A program made the position numbers and the translations under genes. Below, piece after piece: positions 55,489-64,000 of a DNA stretch of 64,000 nucleotides. The stretch's first letter is position 1, and every line of letters begins with the position of its first letter. Source of the stretch: JAMXLO01 sp963794185. GTDB taxonomy: Bacteria; Pseudomonadota; Alphaproteobacteria; Acetobacterales; Acetobacteraceae. The stretch spans positions 1-64,000 of the forward strand of contig CAWCDM010000125.1 of NCBI GenBank assembly GCA_963794185.1, read 5' to 3'. The notes beneath the pieces are model-generated. The model was not told the DNA's origin and searched no databases. It was given only the letters and a program-made list of their open reading frames with translations.

Positions 55489-58271
55489 ATGTCAGACGTT
55501 GTCGTCGTCGAATCCCCCGCCAAGGCCAAGACCATCAACCGCTATCTCGGTGGCGGCTATACCGTGCTGGCCAGCCTCGGGCACGTGCGCGACCTGCCCC
55601 CCAAGGATGGCTCGGTGCGTCCCGAACAGGACTTCGCCATGGACTGGCAGTCCGACGCGCGGGGGAAAAGCAGGTCGGCGCCATCGCCAAGGCGCTGAAG
55701 GGCGCGAGCACGCTGTATCTCGCCACCGACCCGGACCGCGAGGGCGAGGCGATCTCGTGGCATGTGAAGGCCATGCTGGCCGACAAGAAGGCGCTGAAAG
55801 GCATCGACGTCCGCCGCATCACCTTCAACGAGATCACCCGCACCGCCGTCCGCTACGCCGTCGCCCATCCGCGCGACCTGGATCAGCCGCTGATCGAGGC
55901 GTATCTGGCGCGCCGGGCGCTCGACTACCTGGTCGGGTTCACGCTCTCGCCGGTGCTGTGGAGAAAGCTTCCGGGCAGCCGCAGTGCCGGGCGGGTGCAG
56001 TCGGTTGCGCTGCGCCTGATCTGCGACCGCGAGGCCGAGATCGAGGCGTTCCGCTCGCGCGAGGACTGGACGGTGGAGGCGGACTTCCTCACCCCGGCCG
56101 GTGCGCCGTTCACCGCGCGGCTGACGCATTTCGAGGGTAAGCGGCTGGAGCAGTTCGACCTCGCCAACGAGGCGCTGGCAAAGCGTGCCAAGGCTGCGGT
56201 GGAGGCCGGCCGCTTCACCGTCGGTTCGGTCGAGAAGAAGCGGGTCCGGAGAAATCCGCCGCCGCCGTTCACCACCTCGACCCTGCAGCAGGAGGCCTCG
56301 CGCAAGCTCGGCTTCGGCGCGCAGCAGACCATGCGCCTGGCACAGCAGCTCTACGAGGGCGTCGACATCGGCGGCGAGACCACTGGTTTCATCACATATA
56401 TGCGGACCGACGGCGTGCAGATGGCGCGCGAGGCGGTGTCCGCGATCCGCGACCACGTGCTGGGGGCCTACGGCGCCGACTACGTGCCCGGCGCGCCGCG
56501 CGAGTACCAGAGCCGGATCAAGAATGCCCAGGAGGCGCACGAGGCGATCCGCCCGACCGATGTTGCGCGCACGCCGGACAGTGTTGCGGGCTATCTCAAT
56601 TCCGATCAGCGCCGGCTCTACGAACTGATATGGAAGCGCGCCGTCGCCTCGCAGATGCAGTCGGCGGAGCTCGACCAGGTCAGCGTCGAGGTCACCGACG
56701 GCAAGGGCCTGCGGCTGCGCGCCACCGGCTCCATCGTGGCGTTCGACGGCTTCCTGAAGCTGTATCGCGAGGATCAGGACGATGCGGCCGAGGAGGACGA
56801 CGGCCGCATGCTGCCGCCGATGGCGGAACGCGATCCGCTGAAGCTCGGCGCAGTGAATGCGCTGCAGCACTTCACCCAACCGCCGCCGCGCTACTCCGAG
56901 GCGAGCCTGGTGAAGAAGATGGAGGAACTGGGGATCGGCCGGCCTTCCACCTACGCCTCGATCCTCTCGGTGCTGCAGGACCGCAAGTATGTCCGCCAGG
57001 AGAAGCGCCGCTTCATCCCCGAGGATCGCGGCCGACTGGTCACCGCGTTCCTGGTGAGCTTCTTCGAGCACTACGTCGATACCGGCTTCACCGCGCAGAT
57101 GGAGGAGCAGCTCGACGACATCTCAGCGGGCCAGGTGGACTGGCGCGCGATGATGCGGGCGTTCTGGGAGGGGTTCTCGCACGCGGTGGACCAGACCAAG
57201 GACCTCAAAATCAGCGATGTCATCGCCGCGCTGGATGCGGACCTGGGTCCCCACTTCTTCCCGCCGCGCGAGGATGGTTCCGATCCGCGCGTCTGCCAGG
57301 CCTGCGGCAACGGCAGACTGGGCCTGAAGCTCGGCCGCTACGGCAGCTTCATCGGCTGCTCGAACTATCCGGCCTGCCAATACACACGGCGCCTGGCCAT
57401 CGAGACCGGCGACGAGCAGGGCGAGACCTTGAAGGATGGCATGCGCGAACTCGGGCGGCATCCCGAGACCGGCGAGGAGATCACCGTCCGCCGCGGCCCG
57501 TATGGGCTCTATGTGCAGCAGGGCGAGAACGGCGACGACAAGGACGGCAAAAGGAAGGTCAAGCCGAGGCGCACGTCGCTGCCGCGCGGCATGGACGGCG
57601 AACAGATCACGCTCGAACAGGCGATCGGGCTGCTGTCGCTGCCGCGCGTCATCGGCATGCATCCCGAGACAGGGGAAAAGATCGAGGCCGGCGTCGGCCG
57701 CTTCGGTCCCTATGTGCGCATGGGCGCGGTCTACGGCTCGCTGGACCGCGACGACGACGTCCTGAACATTGGCATCAACCGTGGGGTGGACCTGATCGCG
57801 CGCAAGATGGCGAGCGTGCGCACAATCGGCGCCCACCCGGGCGACAAGGAGCAGATCGCGGTGCGCAAGGGCCGCTTCGGTCCCTACGTGCAGCATGGCA
57901 AGACGGTCGCCAACCTGCCGCGCGGCGTGATGATGGAAGAGATCACGCTCGAACAGGCGGTGGCGCTGCTGGCCGAGAAGGGCAAGCAGTTGCGTCCGCG
58001 CGGGGCGGCGGGGCGGCGGGGACGCGGGGCGGTCGCGACAAAGCCGGCGGCGGCGGACGCTGCGCCGGCCAAGGCGAAGGTGAAGGCCAAGCCGGCAGCG
58101 GACCATACGCCGGCCAAGGCGAAGGCCAAGCCGGCGAAGCGGCGGGCGGCGAAGGCCAAGCGCGCGGCGCCGAAGCCAGCGGCGAAGCGGGCGGCGGCCG
58201 CCAACGCGCCGGCCAAGAAGAAGACGGCGGCGCGGGGGAAGAAGGCCGCGGTCGGGCGGGTGGCGCGGTAG
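55489..58271 (+). CDS. topA: DNA topoisomerase I (frameshifted)
   Basis: About 927 residues after adding one G to the run at 55661-55665. Toprim: VVVESPAKAKTI and TLYLATDPDREGEAISWH. GSRSAGRVQSVALRLICDRE, the catalytic Tyr in GFITYMRTDGVQMA, ARTPDSV and GIGRPSTYASILSVLQDR follow. One zinc ribbon (CQACGNGRLGLKLGRYGSFI, then CSNYPAC) precedes three Topo_C-like repeats with RFGPYVRMG and RFGPYVQHG, and a Lys/Ala-rich tail that probably binds DNA. It relaxes negative supercoils and is essential in most bacteria, so the break in residues 58-60 is almost certainly a sequence error. Confidence 0.95.
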
Positions 58272-58320
58272 CGGCGCGCGATCGTCGCCGAAGGGCCGGT
58301 CTCTGCGCCTGGCCGAGCAG

Positions 58321-59140
58321 TCAATACCTTGAGGCGAGCCGCTTTGCTCGCCTGAATGGATGGCACACCTGACCCAGCAGGTGATCGGGCACGCGGCTGT
58401 CGGTGACACCAAAGACGGTCGGCAGTTCGCCCTTCGGCATGTGGAAGGTGCCGAATGCAAGATCGAGAAATGGGAAGGTAGGAGCGAAGTTCCTGTTTCC
58501 CCCACGATCGCCGTAGGTGTGGTGCCAACGGTGAAAGACCGGGCTCGCAAGAACATAGCGGAACGGGCCGAATGTCCAGTTCAGGTTCGCATGCACCAGA
58601 AGGCCGAACAGCGTATTGAACGGCACCAGGTAGATGAATGCCTTGGGACTGAACCCGGCGAAGCCGACGAGCACATTGATCAGGGTGGAATAGAGAATGA
58701 AGTTGACGGGGTGCGTGCGCACCGAGGTCAGCCAGTCGACCCGCGTCGGCGCATGATGGATGCAATGAAAGCGCCAGAGCGGATTTCGATGGAACAGCCG
58801 ATGACCCCAGGTACTGCACCAGGTCCGTGACGAGCAGGATGACGAGGGCCTGCAGCAGAATGGGCATGTCGGCCAGAGAGCGCGTGGCCGATGCAATTCG
58901 ATCGAGGTGCGCGTAGTCCACGGCGTATGAGCGGGCCAGGAACGCGACATAGCCATAGAGCAGCGGGCCGATAAACCAGTAGGCGAGGTCCGCCTTCATG
59001 TCGCTGCGCCAGAATGGCTGTTTCTGGGCCTTGAAGATCCAGTGCAACGAACCGAACAGCGTCAGGCCGATCACGAACCACACGGTCAGGAAGACGAGCG
59101 TCGGGACCACAGCGCTGATATAGGTGGCGTTCTGCTGCAT
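58321..59140 (-). CDS. Sterol desaturase/fatty acid hydroxylase family protein (frameshifted)
   Basis: About 272 residues after removing one base near 58810. The three diiron His boxes are present: HRLFH, HCIHH and HRWHH, set between hydrophobic helices (VPTLVFLTVWFVIGLTLFG, WFIGPLLYGYVAFLA, ALVILLVTDLVQYWG). It acts in the membrane, hydroxylating or desaturating sterols, hopanoids, carotenoids or fatty acids; the substrate is unknown. The start may instead be ATG 59209. It is inserted on the opposite strand between topA and rnr, which are normally adjacent. Confidence 0.8.
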
Positions 59141-59342
59141 GATCTGTCCGGTTGCACCGGGTTTGAAATGGCTCGGCCGCGGCGCGATGCGTAGCATACA
59201 AGTTCGCATAGATCACCCAATCCCGTAGCGAACGAAGGCGGCGCTGCTCGGATAGCCAGTCTCAGCAGGGGCAGCTTTGCCAATCGCGGCGCGTGCGAGG
59301 CAGACCTCGCAGGCGGCGGTGCGAACGCGCATATGGTTACGC

Positions 59343-61346
59343 GTGAACCGATCCTCCGCCGAGCCCCGATCCCGACCCCGAACCGCAGGCCCTCGCCTGC
59401 CGGAGACCGCCATCATCGTGGTCAGCGGCACCGACCCCGACGGCGACGCCATCGCCCGGCCGGCGATCTGGGATGGTGCGGACGGCCCCCCGCCGATCAT
59501 CTTCATGGCAGCCGAACCGCGCGGGCAGCCGGCGCTCGCGCCCGGCGAGCGGGTGCTCGCACGCCTCAGGCCCGCCGGTCCGGGGCGCTACGAAGGCCGG
59601 ACCATGCGGCGGCTGACCGACGTGCCGGGCCGCGTGCTCGGCGTCTACCAACGCGGCCGCATCGTTCCCACCGACCGCCGCGCCAAGGCGGATTGGCTGG
59701 TCCCGCCCGGCGCGGACGCCGGCGCCGCTGACGGCGAATTCGTGCTCGCCGAACCGCTGCCGCACCACCGGCTCGGCCTGAAGCCGGCGCGCATCATCGA
59801 GCGGCTCGGCGCGATGGGCGATGCGCGCTCGGTCAGCCTGATCGCGATCCACACCCACGACATCCCACAGGTTTTTCCTCCCGCCGCGCTGGCCGAGGCC
59901 GAGCACGCACGCCCTGCGACGCTCGGCGCGCGCAGCGACCTGCGCGAGGTCCCCCTGGTCACCATCGACGGCGAGGACGCGCGCGACTTCGACGACGCGG
60001 TCTTCGCTGAACCGGACGGATCGGGCTTCCGCCTGATCGTCGCCATCGCCGACGTGGCCCACTACGTGCGCCCGGGCTCGGCGCTGGACGAGGCGGCGCG
60101 CACGCGTGGCAACAGCGTGTATTTCCCCGACCGCGTCGTGCCGATGCTGCCCGAGGCGCTGTCCAACGGCTGGTGCAGCCTGCGTCCGCAGGAGGACCGC
60201 TCCTGCCTGTTCGTCGAACTGCGCTTCGACGCCGGCGGGCGCAAGCAATCTCACCGGTTCGGCCGCGGCCTGATGCGCAGCGCCGCGCGACTCACCTATG
60301 AGCAGGTGCAGCGGGCCCAGGACTCGGGCGAGGATCTCGGCCTGCCGCTGCCGCATCTCTATGGTGCGCTCCGCGCCCTGCTCGACGCGCGCACCGCCCG
60401 CGGCACGCTCGACCTCGATCTACTGGAGCGTAAGGTGGTGCTGAACCCTGCCGGCAAGGTTGTCAGCGTCACGCCGCGCCCGCGGCTCGACAGCCACCGG
60501 CTGATCGAGGAATTCATGGTGCTGGCCAACGTCGCCGCGGCAGAGGAGCTGGAGCGCCTGCACCAGCCCGCAATGTACCGCGTGCACGCGCCGCCCTCGG
60601 ACGAAAAACTCGCCTTCCTGCGTGGCTTTCTGCACGGCCTCGGCATCTCGCTCCCGCCCGGCGACCAGGTGCATCCGCGCGACCTGGACCGCGTGCTGCG
60701 TCAGGCTGCCGGCACCGCCGAAGCCCCGCTGGTCAACGATGTGATGCTGCGCAGCCAGTCGCAGGCCGAGTACAGTCCCGACAATATCGGCCATTTCGGG
60801 CTCGCCCTGCCACGTTATGCTCACTTCACCAGTCCGATCCGTCGCTACGCCGACCTGCTGGTGCATCGCGCGCTGATCCGCGGTCTGCGCCTCGGTCCCG
60901 GCGAATTGGCGCAGGACGAGGCGCAGCGCTTCCCGGATACCGCCTCGCATATCACGGCGACCGAGCGTCGCGCGCAGCTTGCCGAGCGCGACGCCATCGA
61001 CCGTTACCTCGCTGCATACATGGTGGACAAAGTTGGCGCGAATTTCGCAGCGCGCATTTCCGGCGTGACGCGGTTCGGGCTTTTCGTCACAGTCGCTGAA
61101 AGTGGCGCAAGCGGCATCGTTCCGGTGCGCTCGCTGCCCGATGATTACTGGAACCACGATGAGCGGGAGCAGACGCTGACCGGACGCCGGACCCGCATCA
61201 CGTTTCGCCTGGCACAGGAGGTCGAGGTTCGGCTCGCGGAAGCCAGCCCGATCACCGGTGGGCTGGTGTTCCACATCCTGCAGGGTGCGCCTCCCGAGCG
61301 CTCGCGCGACGGCCGAAGATCGGGGAAGCGGCCCCGCCACAGGTGA
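59343..61346 (+). CDS. rnr: Ribonuclease R-like exoribonuclease lacking the usual N-terminal helix-turn-helix
   Basis: About 667 residues from GTG 59343 (TTG 59277 also possible); relatives are about 100 residues longer. Present are cold-shock-like parts (LPETAIIVVSGTDPDGDAIA, ALAPGERVLARLRP, GRVLGVYQRGRIVPTDRR), the RNB catalytic site IDGEDARDFDDAVFAE and IVAIADVAHYVRPGS, NSVYFPDRVVPMLPEALSNG, HFTSPIRRYADLLVHR, and a C-terminal S1 domain (ISGVTRFGLFVTVAESGASG). The helix-turn-helix that should precede is absent; its expected place is taken by the divergent desaturase gene. It degrades structured RNA 3' to 5'. It overlaps the S41 protease gene by 4 bp. Confidence 0.87.
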   Translation: MNRSSAEPRSRPRTAGPRLPETAIIVVSGTDPDGDAIARPAIWDGADGPPPIIFMAAEPRGQPALAPGERVLARLRPAGPGRYEGRTMRRLTDVPGRVLGVYQRGRIVPTDRRAKADWLVPPGADAGAADGEFVLAEPLPHHRLGLKPARIIERLGAMGDARSVSLIAIHTHDIPQVFPPAALAEAEHARPATLGARSDLREVPLVTIDGEDARDFDDAVFAEPDGSGFRLIVAIADVAHYVRPGSALDEAARTRGNSVYFPDRVVPMLPEALSNGWCSLRPQEDRSCLFVELRFDAGGRKQSHRFGRGLMRSAARLTYEQVQRAQDSGEDLGLPLPHLYGALRALLDARTARGTLDLDLLERKVVLNPAGKVVSVTPRPRLDSHRLIEEFMVLANVAAAEELERLHQPAMYRVHAPPSDEKLAFLRGFLHGLGISLPPGDQVHPRDLDRVLRQAAGTAEAPLVNDVMLRSQSQAEYSPDNIGHFGLALPRYAHFTSPIRRYADLLVHRALIRGLRLGPGELAQDEAQRFPDTASHITATERRAQLAERDAIDRYLAAYMVDKVGANFAARISGVTRFGLFVTVAESGASGIVPVRSLPDDYWNHDEREQTLTGRRTRITFRLAQEVEVRLAEASPITGGLVFHILQGAPPERSRDGRRSGKRPRHR

Positions 61347-62872
61347 TCCGCGTCGGCACCCTGCTGTTGCTGTTGCTGATCGCTCCCACGCAAGCCCAAC
61401 CTGTCGCCGCCGTCGCTGGCTTTGACCCCGTTCTGATCGCCAACGTCTACGCGACCGCGCTCACATTCATGATGCCGCGCACGCTGGAGCCTGTCGCGGT
61501 GTCGCAGCTTACTGTCTGGGGTCTCCACGGGTTCACGGCGCTGGATCCCGACATCGTCACTGAGCTGCGGGATGGCAGGCTGAGGCTCGCCGCGCGGGAT
61601 CAGGTGCTGGTTGTCAGATCGTCGCCCGCCGACGCCGACGTCAACGGATGGGCCGGCGCGGCGGCGGAGCTGTCCAGCGCGGCGGTGGCCGCTTCGCCTC
61701 TGGTTCGCCGTGCCGGCACGCAAGGCATCATCCAGAGCTTCTTCGACGAACTGTTCAACCACCTGGACCCCTATTCCCGCTACGTGCCGCCACGCGAGGC
61801 CGGCGAGGATCGCGAGCGCCGATCGGGCCAGGCCGGCGCAGGATTGCGCCTGGTTCGGCGGGGTGCGGTCGTCGTAGTGGCGGAAGCGATCATGGACGGG
61901 CCGGGAGCCATTGCCGGAATCCGCCTCGGCGATACGATCCTTGCCGTCGATGGCCAGACGATGCAGGGCCGGGATGCCCGCACGGTCGAAAAACTGATCG
62001 ACGGGCCGGAAGGCACACGCGTGGTCATCGGTTGGCGCAGCCGGGATGGCCGCACGCGCGCCGCGGAGGTCGAACGTGCCATGGTGCCGCCGGAGACCGT
62101 CTACGCGCAGCGGGTCGGCGAGACGCTGCTAATCCAGGTGACGGCGTTCAACCGAAGCACCGACAGCCATATGGCCCACGCGATTGGGCAGGGCTTTGCC
62201 GGTCCCCGCCCGTCCGAGGGCATCGTGCTCGACCTGCGCGGCAACCGTGGCGGCCTGCTGCGGCAGGCAGTCACTGCGTCGGACAGCCTGCTGCCCGCCG
62301 GGATCGTCGCCATCACCGCCGGTCGCGACCCGGAAGCGAACCGGATCTGGCGTTCCGTCTCCGCCGAACTGGCCGAGAACATCCCGGTGGTCGTCATGGT
62401 CGATGGCCGGACGGCCAGTGCCGCGGAGATTCTGGCTGCAGCGCTGGCCGACCGCGGCCGGGGGGTCGTCATCGGCAGCTCCACACTCGGCAAGGGCCTT
62501 GTGCAGACGATCGCTCCGCTGCCGGACGGCGGCGAGCTGTTCGTCACCTGGAGCCGCGTGCTGGCCCCGCGCGGCTGGCCGATCCAGGGGCTGGGCGTGC
62601 TGCCGCAGGTATGCACCAGCCGCGGGCTGGAGACGCTCGAAGCGCAGCTAGCCTCGCTTGCGCGCGGGCGCCAGCCGATGGCGCAGGCGCTCGCAATCCA
62701 CCACGCCGCCCGCGCGCCACTGCCGCCTGCGCAAATCCTGGCGATCCGCAGCGCCTGCCCAGCCGCCGAGGGGCGCGAGGCCGATCTCGACACGGCGCGC
62801 CTGCTGATCCGCGACCCGGCCGCCTATGCTGCGGCACTTCTTCCGCCACTGGCGGATGTCGGTCAGGAGTAG
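61343..62872 (+). CDS. S41 family peptidase (C-terminal processing protease-like)
   Basis: 509 residues with a signal peptide (VGTLLLLLLIAPTQAQ). An N-terminal helical region (FFDELFNHLDPYSRYVPPRE, a CTP hallmark) precedes a PDZ domain (GPGAIAGIRLGDTILAVDGQ) and the catalytic domain: IVLDLRGNRGGLL, VMVDGRTASAAEILAAAL with the nucleophile Ser, and GSSTLGKGLVQTI with the general-base Lys. It cuts C-terminal tails of periplasmic substrates. The GTG start overlaps the rnr stop. Confidence 0.88.
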   Translation: MIRVGTLLLLLLIAPTQAQPVAAVAGFDPVLIANVYATALTFMMPRTLEPVAVSQLTVWGLHGFTALDPDIVTELRDGRLRLAARDQVLVVRSSPADADVNGWAGAAAELSSAAVAASPLVRRAGTQGIIQSFFDELFNHLDPYSRYVPPREAGEDRERRSGQAGAGLRLVRRGAVVVVAEAIMDGPGAIAGIRLGDTILAVDGQTMQGRDARTVEKLIDGPEGTRVVIGWRSRDGRTRAAEVERAMVPPETVYAQRVGETLLIQVTAFNRSTDSHMAHAIGQGFAGPRPSEGIVLDLRGNRGGLLRQAVTASDSLLPAGIVAITAGRDPEANRIWRSVSAELAENIPVVVMVDGRTASAAEILAAALADRGRGVVIGSSTLGKGLVQTIAPLPDGGELFVTWSRVLAPRGWPIQGLGVLPQVCTSRGLETLEAQLASLARGRQPMAQALAIHHAARAPLPPAQILAIRSACPAAEGREADLDTARLLIRDPAAYAAALLPPLADVGQE

Positions 62873-62960
62873 ACGGTCGGCGATCATGCCACCGCGCGTT
62901 GATCCGGCTTGACCTGCGTCCACGGGGAACGCATTTTCCGGCCATCGAGAGGATCATGCC

Positions 62961-63128
62961 ATGGCGAAGACCAACACCGTCCAGATCAAGCTCGTCTCCA
63001 GCGCCGACACCGGGTATTTCTATGTGACCAGGAAGAACGCGCGCACGCAGACGGGCAAGCTTGAGCTGAAAAAATACGATCCAGTCGTGCGCAAGCACGT
63101 GCCGTTCAGAGAAGCCAAGATCAAGTAG
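62961..63128 (+). CDS. rpmG: 50S ribosomal protein bL33
   Basis: 55 residues: MAKTNTVQIKLVSSADTGYF, YVTRKNARTQTGKLELKKYD, PVVRKHVPFREAKIK. It is the Cys-free (zinc-independent) form common in alphaproteobacteria. GAGAGGATC precedes ATG 62961. Its stop overlaps the convergent pleD stop by 8 bp. Confidence 0.95.
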   Translation: MAKTNTVQIKLVSSADTGYFYVTRKNARTQTGKLELKKYDPVVRKHVPFREAKIK

Positions 63129-64000
63129 CGACGGCTCCGGCGATCGGGGCGGCGACTGCGACCCGGTTGCGCCCCGTGCGCTTGGCGGTGTACAGCGCCT
63201 CATCCGCCGCGTGAAGCAATGCTTCCGGCGTGATCGGCATGTCCTGGCAGCATGCGACGCCGATACTGACTGTAAGCCGGGCGTTGACGCCTGGCCCCAA
63301 CGCAAACTGCAAACCTTCGACCGCGGCGCGCAGACGCTCGGCCGCCAGCGAGGCATCGGCGGGTTCGGTCCCCGGCATCACGACAACGAATTCCTCGCCG
63401 CCATAGCGGGCGAGCGAGTCGAAGGCGCGCGTGTTGGCGCGCAGCGTATCGGCGATGGCACGCAGAGCCTTGTCGCCGGCGGCGTGGCCGTATTCGTCGT
63501 TCACCAGCTTGAAATGATCGACATCGATCATCAGCACCGCGATCTCACGGGTCTGCCCACCCTCCAGCAGGTTGCGCAGGTGCCGCATCAGGTAACGCTG
63601 GTTGTAGATGCCCGTCAGAGGGTCGGTGAGCGCCAGCGCGAGGGCTGTGCCAAGATCGGAGCGCAGCCTGTCGTGATAGAACTTGCGCCTGATCTGATTG
63701 CGGGCACGCGCGCGGAGTTCGTTTTCCTCCAGCGGCAGTGCGAGCCAGTCGTTCGCGCCGAGATCGAAGCCCCGCAGGATGCTCTCCCGCTCCTCGGGCG
63801 CTGCGATCAGCAGCATCGGGATCTCATGCGTCGCATCGGCCGCCCGCAGCGCGGAGGCGAGCTTCAGCGGGTCCTCCTCGATGAGGGATAGGCTGAGCAC
63901 GATCAGATCGAACGGGATGGCGGCCGAGAGGGACATCGCCTCTGCTGTGCTGCGCGCACGGCCGGCCACGATGCCGTCGCGGGACAATGCCTCCTGCACG
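63121..64000 (-). CDS. pleD: PleD-type response regulator diguanylate cyclase (5' part outside window)
   Basis: The C-terminal 293 residues are visible: the second receiver-like domain (FDLIVLSLSLIEEDPLKLAS, GFDLGANDWLALPLEENELR), then the GGDEF domain with DPLTGIYNQRYLMRHL, LMIDVDHFKLVNDEYGHAAG and the active site ARYGGEEFVVVMPG. The inhibitory RxxD site (RAFD) lies five residues before GGEEF, so product inhibition by c-di-GMP is likely. rpmG next to pleD is a typical alphaproteobacterial order. Confidence 0.9.
   Translation of the reverse strand, partial: VQEALSRDGIVAGRARSTAEAMSLSAAIPFDLIVLSLSLIEEDPLKLASALRAADATHEIPMLLIAAPEERESILRGFDLGANDWLALPLEENELRARARNQIRRKFYHDRLRSDLGTALALALTDPLTGIYNQRYLMRHLRNLLEGGQTREIAVLMIDVDHFKLVNDEYGHAAGDKALRAIADTLRANTRAFDSLARYGGEEFVVVMPGTEPADASLAAERLRAAVEGLQFALGPGVNARLTVSIGVACCQDMPITPEALLHAADEALYTAKRTGRNRVAVAAPIAGAVAT

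Noticed and set aside
56630..58372. 580-residue plus-strand frame inside topA
   Set aside because: Out-of-phase frame; the true topA frame carries the zinc ribbon and Topo_C repeats through the same region.
1..64000. CRISPR arrays, rRNA operons and prophage modules
   Set aside because: No regularly spaced direct repeats, no rRNA-like sequence and no phage structural genes were seen.

Overview
This is a high-GC (roughly two-thirds GC) chromosomal window with dense genes on both strands. Its gene order points to an alphaproteobacterium of the Rhodospirillales/Acetobacteraceae type. The pointers are plsY-dprA-topA-rnr-S41 protease-rpmG-pleD, fabI-aroC, metZ with apaG and folE and a SAM-II riboswitch, two CYP153 P450s and TRAP transporters. 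The taxon is inferred from synteny and protein style only.

Layout. 1-3.1 kb: start of a PPOX-type flavoprotein, a DUF2075/Schlafen-like helicase with an N-terminal nuclease-like part, and a secreted endonuclease/phosphatase-fold protein. 3.1-9.4 kb: an enolase-superfamily enzyme, a type II dehydroquinase-like protein that lacks key lid residues, a 14-helix MFS exporter and a DctPQM TRAP transporter. 9.4-17.2 kb: an SDR, a three-gene DyP-peroxidase cluster with two uncharacterised partners, a pirin and two HpcH/HpaI-fold enzymes. 17.5-23.3 kb: envelope proteins (lipoproteins, a membrane protein, a large FecR/DUF6600 protein), an M20 peptidase, a MazEF-like pair and a small CxxC protein. 23.6-26.5 kb: a [2Fe-2S] ferredoxin with two tandem CYP153 P450s. 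26.6-31.5 kb: a DUF4160/DUF2442 pair, an amidase, a CoA-transferase and a kinase fusion. 31.5-38.4 kb: pdxH, fabI, aroC, tlyA, xseB, an HDAC-like deacetylase, tusA and tRNA-Gly(CCC). 38.8-45.3 kb: a glycine-rich RTX-like protein, the SAM-II riboswitch with metZ, hydrolases, apaG, folE and a DoxX protein. 45.6-49.3 kb: an adenylate cyclase/TPR gene split by a complete 1,815-bp insertion sequence that has 17-bp inverted repeats and a CTCAG target duplication. 49.5-53.6 kb: a molybdenum hydroxylase large subunit with a MoaD-like protein, then two 5'-truncated genes meeting head to head. 53.7-64 kb: the plsY-to-pleD housekeeping block, with a sterol-desaturase-like gene between topA and rnr.

The most general observation is the number of broken reading frames. 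About twenty single-base indels, many beside G or C runs, interrupt otherwise intact genes, including topA, dprA and metZ. Because housekeeping genes are hit, most are more likely residual sequencing errors than real mutations. Frameshifted genes are therefore given here as single loci with the shift position stated. Three changes look biological: the IS insertion (removing it restores one 627-residue frame), the head-to-head truncation near 53.13 kb, and perhaps the 8-bp tandem duplication in the DoxX gene.
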